Shown: piece after piece, positions 9,177 to 17,642 of the stretch
Numbering within the stretch: the stretch's first letter is position 1
How the letters are laid out: every line of letters starts with the position of its first letter
Assembly: GCA_051006995.1 (NCBI GenBank)
Contig: JBPCSQ010000007.1
Span: 42,505-106,504, forward strand
Length of the DNA: 64,000 bases
Direction: 5' to 3'
Source of the DNA: JAIQGF01 sp051006995
Lineage (GTDB): Bacteria > Acidobacteriota > Terriglobia > Terriglobales > Acidobacteriaceae
Position numbers and translations under genes: made by a program
Notes under the pieces: generated by a model
Told to the model about the DNA's origin: nothing
Seen by the model: only the letters and a program-made list of their open reading frames with translations
Database searches by the model: none

Positions 9177-11174
9177 CTATTGATTAGCGGCCGCCTGATT
9201 CGCGGCCGCCTGGGCCTTTTCCTCGGGTCGCCAGGCAAATATTTTGTGGCCGTCAACGTCCTGGGGCGCCGGCGCAAATCCATCCCGGCTCTCCAGTTGA
9301 TCGAAGACGTCTCGTGAGATCCACAAAGCATTTTCACCGCAATGTTTTTGCAGGTGGCCGGCAACATCAATCACGAAATCGCTGATCTCGACGATATCCT
9401 TATCGTCAGGAAACACAACTTCACCTGCGTGGACGCCGGAACGGATATTGAATTTCTGCGTCAGGGCGTGCACGCCTTCATTGAACCATCCCAAGCCGCG
9501 CAACACTTCTTGCGCTGCTTTGACCGCGGCGGTGGTGTCGCGGAAAGCGCACATGGCGCCATCCGGGGTCCATGCTGATTTCCAGCAGTTGTGGGTTTGC
9601 AGGATCCGTTCCACGTATTTCTTGAATTCGGCGAAGGCGTGCTCGACCACCAACTGGTCTTCGCCGGCTTTCATCTTGGTGGAGCCGACCACGTCGAGGG
9701 CGTAAAACGCCATCCGCTTTTTGCTTTCGAACAGCACCTTCTTGGCTTCGGCGTACTCGCGCAACAACGCCATCCGCGGGGCCGCCGCGGTTTCCGACAT
9801 CGCCAGGGTAGCCACCTGCGGAGCGGTAGCTTGCGCCTTCAGCATGCGCGTCTTTGCCCACTGCTCGGCAATGGTGAGCGGCAGCAACACGACGTAGCGT
9901 ACGAGAAAAGCGGCAATTCCCAGGCCGAGCAGCAGGAAATTCCAGCCTTCCACGACGGTGCGGAACGCCAGGACACGATCGGCCATGGCAAGCGGAGGAA
10001 TCACCACCGCCTGGATGAAGCGCATGACCAGGGTGCCTTCAACCGCCTGCGCCCGGATGAGGCCCCCACTGATGATGAAGTAGGCGAAATACGACAGCGG
10101 CACCGTTAGCGTGGCGATGGAAAGGACAACGCGCAACCACTTCACCACCTGGAAAATCGCCTTGCGCGAGGCCACGTCGCCGGCGGTGGCTTGCATGCGA
10201 GTGCTGGAGGGAGCCCTCATCCGAGTGGAAGAAGCCGGGCGCACCGCCATCCTCGCGGTCGGCTCATCTCCAGTCGCCGCAGCGGCGCCGGTCGTACTCA
10301 CGCTTCGGTAGTCGGCAGCGGGCATACTGGTTCCGCTGAGCGAAGCCTGGATGTTCTTCAGCTTGGCCAGCACTTCCCGCGCGGACGGGCGGAACACGTG
10401 TCCCTTTTGCAGGCAGTGCTGGATCAGGCGCTCCAACTCGGTTGGCACGTCGGGGTTCAAGTGGCTGGGTGGCGTCGGCTCCTGGTTCAGGATCAGCGCC
10501 AGCGTGGCCTGTGGCGTGGGACCTTCGAACGGCAGCTTGCCGGTGGCCATCTGGTACAGGATGACGCCGAAGGAAAAGATGTCGCTGCTGGCATCCACTT
10601 CCTTGCCCATAGCCTGCTCCGGCGACATTGTCGTGACCGTGCCGACCACCATGCCGAACTGGGTTCGGAAAGCAGTTTCCTCGTCGCCGGTAGGGGCCTT
10701 CGTGGTCTTCAGCTTGGCAAGACCGAAGTCGAGAATCTTCACCTGGCCGCGCGACGTCACCATGATGTTTTCCGACTTCAGGTCACGGTGAATCACGCCA
10801 TTCTCGTGCGCCAGAACCAGTCCGTCGATGACCTGGATGGCGTACTCGGTGAGCTGGGCGATGTTCATCGGCCGGCCCGAGATCGCCTTCCGGAGCGTGG
10901 AGCCCTCGATATACTCCATCACCATGTAGCGGGTGGAGCCTTCCAGGCCGAAGTGATACAAGGTCACAATCGAGGGGTGCTGCAGGCGCGAGGCGGCTTT
11001 CGCTTCACGCAGGAAGCGCTGGACAAGTTCGTCATCCTGGCTGCCGCCGGCGGAAAGGGTCTTCAAGGCGACGCGGCGATCCAGGTCCGTATCCACGGCG
11101 AGGTACACCACGCCCATGCCGCCTTCGCCCAGCTTCTGCTCGATCTTGTAATTGCCGAATTTCGTTCCGATCAT
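9177..11174 (-). CDS. serine/threonine protein kinase fused to an adenylate/guanylate-cyclase-like domain
   Basis: Residues 1-270 form a PknB-type kinase: glycine loop GEGGMG, Lys38 in VALKTL, HRDLKSEN catalytic loop, DFG in ILDFGLAKL, then TMSPEQA. A linker of about 90 residues and two or three membrane helices (about 340-440) follow. The C-terminal part (about 480-650) resembles a class III cyclase fold: YALDVVGSTKM aligns with the first metal Asp and TPDGAMCAF with the second. The usual N...R transition-state pair is poorly kept (DVAGHLQ). The protein could therefore be a kinase coupled to cyclic-nucleotide synthesis or a sensor with a dead cyclase. Kinases of this family usually start MIG, hence the ATG at 11174; a GTG at 11186 is also possible. 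The C-terminus is a short Ala/Asn/Gln repeat. Confidence 0.85.
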   Translation of the reverse strand: MIGTKFGNYKIEQKLGEGGMGVVYLAVDTDLDRRVALKTLSAGGSQDDELVQRFLREAKAASRLQHPSIVTLYHFGLEGSTRYMVMEYIEGSTLRKAISGRPMNIAQLTEYAIQVIDGLVLAHENGVIHRDLKSENIMVTSRGQVKILDFGLAKLKTTKAPTGDEETAFRTQFGMVVGTVTTMSPEQAMGKEVDASSDIFSFGVILYQMATGKLPFEGPTPQATLALILNQEPTPPSHLNPDVPTELERLIQHCLQKGHVFRPSAREVLAKLKNIQASLSGTSMPAADYRSVSTTGAAAATGDEPTARMAVRPASSTRMRAPSSTRMQATAGDVASRKAIFQVVKWLRVVLSIATLTVPLSYFAYFIISGGLIRAQAVEGTLVMRFIQAVVIPPLAMADRVLAFRTVVEGWNFLLLGLGIAAFLVRYVVLLPLTIAEQWAKTRMLKAQATAPQVATLAMSETAAAPRMALLREYAEAKKVLFESKKRMAFYALDVVGSTKMKAGEDQLVVEHAFAEFKKYVERILQTHNCWKSAWTPDGAMCAFRDTTAAVKAAQEVLRGLGWFNEGVHALTQKFNIRSGVHAGEVVFPDDKDIVEISDFVIDVAGHLQKHCGENALWISRDVFDQLESRDGFAPAPQDVDGHKIFAWRPEEKAQAAANQAAANQ

Positions 11175-11305
11175 GAACTTTCCCACCCGAAACCCCTGCC
11201 TGCGCGCACCGAATCACATTGACGATGGAAAGGGCAGGGTTGCTGTTGGTAACCGGATAGTACCTAAGGTGGACGCTGTAAGCAAAGCAAAAGCGCTGCG
11301 GCAGT

Positions 11306-12322
11306 TTATGGCGTTTGTTGCCAAAATGCCGGGTCTTCCTGTCCCAGGCGCCAGGCGGAAAATCCATGCAGCCGATACTGCCGCACCAGCTTCAATTTGT
11401 CCTGCAAGCTACGCTGGTTTTCGAACCACGCGACCCCGTGGCAGCCGTCCTGGTCGAACTCAAACCAGGGGGCGCGGTGGGGTTCGTTCCACTGGGCGGA
11501 TGCGCCGGCTTGTGCGGCTAAGGTCTGGACTTCGGCGTAGCCGCTATAGGTGACCTTTTGGCCACACCAGCGGTAGGCCCAGAAGCCCAGGCCCATGGAC
11601 AGTTTCTTGGCGGGCACGAATTGCAGAGCGTAGCGGAGGCTTTGTTCAACCCAGTCATACCCGGCAACCGGGCCGGGAGGCGTTCCCACCCCGTATTCGC
11701 CGTAGGTCATCAGCGAAATGAAGTCGGCAAGATGCGCAATTTCGCGGAGCTCAAAGGGTTCAGGATTCACGGCATAACCGTTGAACATTTCCGCATAAGT
11801 GATCCCCGCAGTGGTTTGAATGAGCGGCGTTGGGATGGCCACGCTTAGTTGCAAATGCCGGTGGTGAAACGCTTTTGAGGCCAGACGAATGAATTCCGTG
11901 AAATTTTTCGTGTCCTCCAGCAGCACGCCCTCGATGTCCACCTGCAGGCCGGAGCAACCGCTCTCTTCACACAGGCGAAGAACGTCGGCAATCACCTGCT
12001 GGCGCAGGTTCTGATTCGTCAGGACGTTGTGGGCGGCCTCAGGTTTCTCGTTCGCCAACAGCGGCATGATTTGGATCTTGTGCTGCTTCGCCAGGGACCG
12101 GACCCGGTCCTCTACCGCCCCATGAATCGTTCCCTTCTCATCCAGAATGAAAACCTGCGGCGCAATGATGTGGATCTGCTCGGCATGCGCGGCGAAGGAT
12201 GTCCACGCGTCCTCGACAGGCACGTAATAGAAGACAGCCTTGGATTTGGCCAGGGCCGTAGCCTGCAAACCCAGAACGAGGAGAAGAAAAGACGCAAAAG
12301 TACGTAGGGGCAATGGGAGCAT
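11306..12322 (-). CDS. secreted glycoside hydrolase family 18-like protein
   Basis: The 338-aa product has a signal peptide (LLLVLGLQATALA) and a GH18/YaaH-like barrel. The key DxE motif is in GLQVDIEGVL, where the Glu is the expected acid/base. A family-typical SLMTYGEYG stretch and WAYRWCG follow. GH18 enzymes hydrolyse beta-1,4-GlcNAc polymers or related glycans. It is the last gene of a long minus-strand polysaccharide block, 66 bp after the preceding gene, so it may trim or release the exported polymer as PgaB's hydrolase domain does. That role is inference. The ATG at 12322 gives a clean signal peptide; a GTG at 12346 also exists. Confidence 0.8.
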   Translation of the reverse strand: MLPLPLRTFASFLLLVLGLQATALAKSKAVFYYVPVEDAWTSFAAHAEQIHIIAPQVFILDEKGTIHGAVEDRVRSLAKQHKIQIMPLLANEKPEAAHNVLTNQNLRQQVIADVLRLCEESGCSGLQVDIEGVLLEDTKNFTEFIRLASKAFHHRHLQLSVAIPTPLIQTTAGITYAEMFNGYAVNPEPFELREIAHLADFISLMTYGEYGVGTPPGPVAGYDWVEQSLRYALQFVPAKKLSMGLGFWAYRWCGQKVTYSGYAEVQTLAAQAGASAQWNEPHRAPWFEFDQDGCHGVAWFENQRSLQDKLKLVRQYRLHGFSAWRLGQEDPAFWQQTP

Positions 12323-12388
12323 GTCTTCGTGCGAGAAGAGTACCACCAGGCGGGTCCGGGGACCGTGCCGGACAGCCGGTACCTCGGC

Positions 12389-13204
12389 CTACTGCACGCC
12401 TGAGGCGAAGAACGGGATCAGGTACTGCCCCTGCCGCGAGGTCGTGATTTTCTTTCGATTGTTTGCCAGTTGGTACAACGTCGCTACCTGGGAACCATCG
12501 CAGCCGTCGGCCAGAACATACCAGGTGTTCGTGGCGACCCGCAGAACGCGGACGTAACCCCAGTCCACTCGCCATTGCAGGTTGGTGTTCCCATTGGGAT
12601 CGTTGAACCAGAAACGGGCGGTGCCGGGTTCCGACTCTGGGCAATCCGTGGTGCTGCAGATCGCCATGCCAGTGTACGGGACGGTCAGGAAGACACTGAG
12701 CAGGCCGGGTGTAGCCAGCGGACTTGCGCCAAATGGATTGGCGGGCCCCGGGCCATAGGGACAGCCCGCACAGGGCTGAGCGAAGTTCAATACGAGGTCG
12801 CGCGGCTTTCCTGTGGTTGCGTCCTGGCTATTGCGGCTATCAATCGAGAGCACGGTCTGGTTCTTGTTCAGATCAACCGCCAGGCACGTCCCCTTGGCCG
12901 GGTCGCAATCTGTCCCGTTCACATAGGCGACGGAAGTCAGGTTCTGTTGGGGTACGGTCCACGGCGCCGTTGTGTACGCAGTCGTGGGACCCACCGCGCT
13001 CGGATCAGCGGTGATGTCTCCCGAGAAATACGGAGGCGCGACCAACGGCGGATTCGGGCACCCGACATGGGACTGCTCGTCCACCACCCAGTTGAAAAAG
13101 TTCGCTTTCATGGCCAGTTGGCCGGCGGATGCGAACAGTGGCGCCAGAACGACAGCCGCGGACACGGAAAGCAACAGGAGGACGACTTGCGCGCAACGCC
13201 TCAT
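12389..13204 (-). CDS. secreted protein of unknown function in the polysaccharide block
   Basis: A 271-aa product starts MRRCAQVVLLLLSVSAAVVLAPLFASAG, a clear signal peptide, after an AGGA site. The mature part contains several Cys pairs (VGCPNPP, DCDPAKGTCL, CAGCPYGPGP, CSTTDCPE) suggesting disulfides, many aromatic residues and an immunoglobulin-like or beta-rich composition. No catalytic motif is recognised. It lies between the second TPR/glycosidase-like protein and the GH18-like protein on the same strand, so it is probably a periplasmic or surface component of the same system. Confidence 0.7.
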   Translation of the reverse strand: MRRCAQVVLLLLSVSAAVVLAPLFASAGQLAMKANFFNWVVDEQSHVGCPNPPLVAPPYFSGDITADPSAVGPTTAYTTAPWTVPQQNLTSVAYVNGTDCDPAKGTCLAVDLNKNQTVLSIDSRNSQDATTGKPRDLVLNFAQPCAGCPYGPGPANPFGASPLATPGLLSVFLTVPYTGMAICSTTDCPESEPGTARFWFNDPNGNTNLQWRVDWGYVRVLRVATNTWYVLADGCDGSQVATLYQLANNRKKITTSRQGQYLIPFFASGVQ

Positions 13205-13327
13205 AGTTTTTTCCTGAAAAAAAGGGAGGGCCTGACGGTGCACTGACTTTATGCTCGGACGTTTATGGTGTCAATTGAACAAAGGTCACTCGCCGTGGTT
13301 ACCGGCCGACGGTGCCCGGATAGGGTC

Positions 13328-16108
13328 CTATCGCTTTGAGGGCTCGGCAGAGGCGAAGCCGCCGAACAGTTTCTGCAGCACGTAATAGCTCTGCTTGAAA
13401 TAGGGCCGCGTTTCCATAACAGTCCAGGCCTTCCACGAGTAGACCGGCGCCGCCGGGATGACGGTTTCATTTTGAAGTGCCGGCAGCGCGCTCACCACAT
13501 CCTTTCGGTCGCCGAGCCGGATCTCGAAGGCCGCAACGGCGATGCCTCGGGTCGGACGTGACAACGGCCGCCATTGCTGGTCGGTGCCGCCGAAGGCTGC
13601 CCGTTGTGAGGGATCGTTGAACAGCAGCAACCCCCACGGTATTCGCATCTCGATCATGCCGCGTTTGGAATCCATGTTCCATGCGGCTTCGCTTGAGAAA
13701 TCGCGTTGCGCCGGATCAGCGGTTCCAAACGGCAATGAGCTGCGGTCGTAATTGATCGCTGGAAACTCGGTGCCATCGCGGCCGTAACGAACCGGATTGG
13801 CCTCGATGAGGATGTCTTCGAACTGCGCCGAATTCGCCAGCGCGATCGGCATTCCCTGCTTGCGCCAGATGCGGCTTCTCCCGGGACGTCCGGGCACGGG
13901 AAAGGGACGGTTCGGGTTGTAGTTCTGCGCGATGAGGATCTTCGCCGATGCCGGCCCGTCCAACTGCACCAGGAAATTCGCGCCCTGTTCCAGCCGAACG
14001 CCGATGCCCGGCAGCAGCCGCGAACCCGACTCTCCGGGCAGCGTGTTCAGCGCCACCCAGTAGTTCGCCTGCTTCCAGTCGACCGTCCCCGGAACAATAT
14101 CCACCCGGAGGTACAAGTACGCGAAGTCCGAAGTTGCGTAGAGGGCGCGCAAATGCCCGGGCGCAGATTGCGCTGTCTCCGTAGAGAGTTGCTGGGCATC
14201 AGCCCAGTCCTCCGGATTACCTCGGAGCAGCGGGACTGCAGTCGAGGGCATGTAACCGACTAGCCCAAACTGTTTTTCGGGATCGAGCCGGTTCAGCCAG
14301 TACGGATTGCGGTCCCACGGCTGCTCGAAATCGGCGGTGAAGGAATCGTGCACGTGCTTCCACCACTCATCCTGCCACTCGAAGACGACGCTGCCGGCGT
14401 ACCCCGTGTCATGAATGTTGCGCGTGAAGCGCGCCAGCAATTCCGCCTGTTGCTTCTCGGACAAACCGCCGTTATTCCAACCTTCGGGGTGGACGTGCGC
14501 CGGGGCCGTGCTCGTGGAGATCCCGTATTCGCCGACCAGCAGCGGGAAACCTCGATAGGCATTTTTCAATTCGCGCAAGTAGCCCAGGTAGCGGTTCGTG
14601 CCCTCGGAATCCTTCGCCTCTGCATAACTCGGTTCGTGAAGGAGGAAGTCGGGCCAGTGCTGGTACACGTGATAGAGGGCGAACAATCCCGCGGTGAACG
14701 CCGGCTCGGGGCGGAACTTGGCAACATCGAGTGAAACCGCGTCGGCATCGTTGATTTCTTTCGGAACATCGCTGGGAACGGCTTCGCCCAGCTTCTTGCG
14801 CATGCGCAACTCGTCCACGTAATTAGCTTCGGTGGAGTGCGTCATCGGATCCAGAGGCGGCCAGTTCACCACCGTCAGCGGGCGTTGAGCGTTGTAGTGT
14901 TCCGCCTCGTAAGCGGCCGCCGTGTCGCACATCCGCGCGAACCAGGTTTCAGCAGCGCTTCCCTGCTTCAAGCTGACATACCGGCCCTGGTAGTGCGTTT
15001 GCTCGGAATGGTTCTTGTTGGTAACGAGCACGAGACGGGGCTCGACTTCTCGCCCGACCGCCAGGCCCAGCACCCACCGCGACACGTCGGCGGTGTAGAC
15101 ACCGTAGTTATGTCCCCGGCGATAAGGGACATCGGCACTGCCGTGCACCACGTCGATCGTCGATCGCAGTTCGCGCTGAAATTGCTGCTCCGTGGCCTTG
15201 TCGTACAAATCCTCGGCGTCATCTTCGATCCACACCTCCTGCACCAGCCAGAGAGGCGTGCGTGCGCGCTGGTTGAACGCCAGTAGCGCCTGGTAGAACG
15301 CGGGCGGAAGGATGGTGTACACGCGCACGGTGTTGGCGTGCATGTCTGCGATCTGTCCAAACCAGGTCTCGTAGGTGGAAAAATCGCGTGATGCGGTGGA
15401 CGGGAATTCTCCTGGCCGAGCTGGGCCAATGTTGACTCCCAAGGGATAGATGTCGTTCCACCGGCCATCGCTGAGCGCCTGCAGAAAATCGCCGTGCGCG
15501 CGGAAATATAACTGCGTCTCGGCCGGCCGTGCCCGCGACGGCAGCGTTAAGGAAAGCTCGGGCCGGTATTCGGGATACCCGAACATCTGCAGCAACTCAC
15601 GCCGGGCGGCCTCATTGTTGGGGTCCAGCTCCAGCCAGTCGCGGTAGAGTTGCGCGGCCTTCAGGTTTTGTCCGACCAGAACGTAGGCGCGTGCAAGCGC
15701 CGCGCGCACTTCGCTGTCACCTGGGTGCGCCGAATTCAACTCCTGGAACAGAGGTAAGGCAACGGACACATGGTCCATTGCCATGCTGGCAAAAGCGAGA
15801 CCGAGCTTGGCATCTTCCGCCGACCGGTCCGCGCGGTAGGCGCGCGAGAACCGTGCCTCCGCTTTGCCGGGTTCGCCGAGGCGCCAGTAACTCCACCCCA
15901 GCAGGGTGTTGACCTTCGCATTTCCCGGATTCCATTGGCGGGCGCGCTCCAAGGTGTCCGCGGCGCTGCGAAAATCGCCATTGCTGTATTGCTCCACCGC
16001 CTGCGCGTATAGCCTCGCGGTGCGCGGCGCCAGCACGCCAGTCCAGAGGACCGCGCACGCAATGCCCACCGCCAGCAGTACCACCGCTGCAATCAGAAGT
16101 CGTTTCAA
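13328..16108 (-). CDS. membrane-anchored TPR plus glycosidase-like protein (paralogue 2)
   Basis: The product of about 926 aa has an N-terminal membrane anchor, four or five TPRs (about residues 40-170: YSNGDFRSAADTLERA, YWRLGEPGKAEARF) and a long domain resembling a glycoside-hydrolase TIM barrel (about 200-620; NTVRVYTILPPAFY, VVNWPPLDPM, LLVGEYGIST, VVFEWQDEWW). A C-terminal beta-rich domain (about 640-910) completes it. The Glu in GEYG and the acidic FEWQDEWW are plausible catalytic residues. It is clearly paralogous over its full length to the protein at 20957-23719. No ATG is available in frame. A TTG at 16108, preceded by CCAGG, gives MKRLL like the paralogue; a TTG at 16183 would overlap the upstream gene. 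Confidence 0.82.
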   Translation of the reverse strand: MKRLLIAAVVLLAVGIACAVLWTGVLAPRTARLYAQAVEQYSNGDFRSAADTLERARQWNPGNAKVNTLLGWSYWRLGEPGKAEARFSRAYRADRSAEDAKLGLAFASMAMDHVSVALPLFQELNSAHPGDSEVRAALARAYVLVGQNLKAAQLYRDWLELDPNNEAARRELLQMFGYPEYRPELSLTLPSRARPAETQLYFRAHGDFLQALSDGRWNDIYPLGVNIGPARPGEFPSTASRDFSTYETWFGQIADMHANTVRVYTILPPAFYQALLAFNQRARTPLWLVQEVWIEDDAEDLYDKATEQQFQRELRSTIDVVHGSADVPYRRGHNYGVYTADVSRWVLGLAVGREVEPRLVLVTNKNHSEQTHYQGRYVSLKQGSAAETWFARMCDTAAAYEAEHYNAQRPLTVVNWPPLDPMTHSTEANYVDELRMRKKLGEAVPSDVPKEINDADAVSLDVAKFRPEPAFTAGLFALYHVYQHWPDFLLHEPSYAEAKDSEGTNRYLGYLRELKNAYRGFPLLVGEYGISTSTAPAHVHPEGWNNGGLSEKQQAELLARFTRNIHDTGYAGSVVFEWQDEWWKHVHDSFTADFEQPWDRNPYWLNRLDPEKQFGLVGYMPSTAVPLLRGNPEDWADAQQLSTETAQSAPGHLRALYATSDFAYLYLRVDIVPGTVDWKQANYWVALNTLPGESGSRLLPGIGVRLEQGANFLVQLDGPASAKILIAQNYNPNRPFPVPGRPGRSRIWRKQGMPIALANSAQFEDILIEANPVRYGRDGTEFPAINYDRSSLPFGTADPAQRDFSSEAAWNMDSKRGMIEMRIPWGLLLFNDPSQRAAFGGTDQQWRPLSRPTRGIAVAAFEIRLGDRKDVVSALPALQNETVIPAAPVYSWKAWTVMETRPYFKQSYYVLQKLFGGFASAEPSKR

Positions 16109-16130
16109 GAAGTGACCTGGAAGATTTTTA

Positions 16131-17636
16131 TCAGAATCGACCGTGCGGCGTCGCTTCAATTCGCGCGCGGTACTCGTACACAATCAAAGACGGGAATTCC
16201 ACCGCGCGGCGGAAGTGCGCATTGGCTTCCACCCAGTCCATGCGCGGGTCCTTATCCAGTTCGCGATAGAGCACCAGATATCCGTCCGCCGGCATGGCTT
16301 GCGGGAACTGCCGGTAAAACGCATCGCCCTGCGCCATTAGAACGCGCGTCGTCAGCCGCGTGTAGTAGCCAAACACGGGAGAGTTGAAGTTTGTGTAGAG
16401 CACAGCCGACTGGGGCGCCCGGCTGTTCAGGTAATCGGAAACTTCCTTTTCCTCGGAAATGAAGGGCGAGACTAGCGGATCACGGAAGCGCCCCATATCG
16501 GGAGCGAACGTGAATCCGAGCGCCAGGACCAGCACCACAACGCCTGCCACCTTTGCCGGCAGTCTTTGAAATCGAACCAGATGAGCAAGTCCGCTTCCAG
16601 TCAGCAATAACAGCGGCGGCGCCAGTGGCAGGATGTATCGCAGCTCTTTGTGGGGAATGGCGCTGAAGTACGCGAGCACGATCAGCGTCCAGAACCAGAG
16701 AAACATTGCCCAACCGCGCCTGCTCGGTTGCGCGTCCGCTCCGAAAACACGGTCGTAAACGCTGCTGTTGACGCGCCGAAATATGCTGATGGCCAGCCAC
16801 AGAACCAGTCCGGCGACGGCAACCCACGAAAACACCTGGGCGAAGTTCTGTACATAGAATGACGCCGGCTCAATAGAACCGGCGACGTTTCCCCAGCCGT
16901 GGCGCAAGGTGGTCAGAAACCCGCCGTACCGGATGCGCGACCACAACAAGTACGGCAGCAGGCCAGCGGCAAGGCCAATGCTGAACCGTAGCACCGCTGC
17001 TATGCGGCGCGTGCCGCGCAAGGTCAGCAGCGAAAGCACTGCAATCGTCGGCAGCGATGCAAAGCGCATCAGCACAGCCATGGCGCCGGCAAATCCGGCC
17101 CCCGCGAACCATGTTTCGGAATCCTCAGACTTCAGCAACATCCAAAAGCACACCAGCACGAGCGTGAGAGCAGGACTATCGGTAAGCAGGCTGTTTCCCG
17201 TGGCGCCGCTGATAAAAAATGGCAGAAACGTGAGCAGCATCGCGGCGATTGCGGCGCCACATTTTCCGACGACACGCCGCCCCGCAAGATAAAGGAACAA
17301 GGGCCCGAGCGAATTCAGAGCGGCGGTGAGGATGCCCGCAGCATAAGCGCTATGCCAGATCCGAAACGCGATTGCGAACAAGAGCGAAAGCAGCGGCGGC
17401 CGGCTGTCGAGTTCGGAATAGTTCGTCTTCGCGCAACAGATGACCTCCGCATTTTGCAGGTACACCGCTTCATCCCAGAAATGCACTTGCCGAACGGGCC
17501 ACAGGCGCACCAGGAATGCCGCGCCGACCAGCAACAGCAGGAGCACCGCCGTAACCGGAAAACGGCGCGGCCGTAGCAGGGACGGTGCTTCACGCGTATC
17601 CGGAGCCGTGCGGAAATGAATGTCGGTTGACGACAT
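16131..17636 (-). CDS. GT39/ArnT-like membrane glycosyltransferase
   Basis: The 501-aa protein has about ten membrane helices. An early periplasmic acidic motif, VHFWDEAVYL near residue 53, matches the catalytic loop of dolichyl- or undecaprenyl-phosphate-dependent GT-C enzymes. The short helical arrangement and the soluble C-terminal portion (about 385-500) match the GT39/PMT_2 group. Such enzymes transfer a sugar from a lipid carrier to an acceptor on the outer face of the inner membrane. Position in the exopolysaccharide block suggests it decorates the polymer or a component of the machine; that is inference. Start ATG lies 7 bp after the TPR-barrel gene stop. Confidence 0.83.
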   Translation of the reverse strand: MSSTDIHFRTAPDTREAPSLLRPRRFPVTAVLLLLLVGAAFLVRLWPVRQVHFWDEAVYLQNAEVICCAKTNYSELDSRPPLLSLLFAIAFRIWHSAYAAGILTAALNSLGPLFLYLAGRRVVGKCGAAIAAMLLTFLPFFISGATGNSLLTDSPALTLVLVCFWMLLKSEDSETWFAGAGFAGAMAVLMRFASLPTIAVLSLLTLRGTRRIAAVLRFSIGLAAGLLPYLLWSRIRYGGFLTTLRHGWGNVAGSIEPASFYVQNFAQVFSWVAVAGLVLWLAISIFRRVNSSVYDRVFGADAQPSRRGWAMFLWFWTLIVLAYFSAIPHKELRYILPLAPPLLLLTGSGLAHLVRFQRLPAKVAGVVVLVLALGFTFAPDMGRFRDPLVSPFISEEKEVSDYLNSRAPQSAVLYTNFNSPVFGYYTRLTTRVLMAQGDAFYRQFPQAMPADGYLVLYRELDKDPRMDWVEANAHFRRAVEFPSLIVYEYRARIEATPHGRF

Positions 17637-17642
17637 CGCGCC

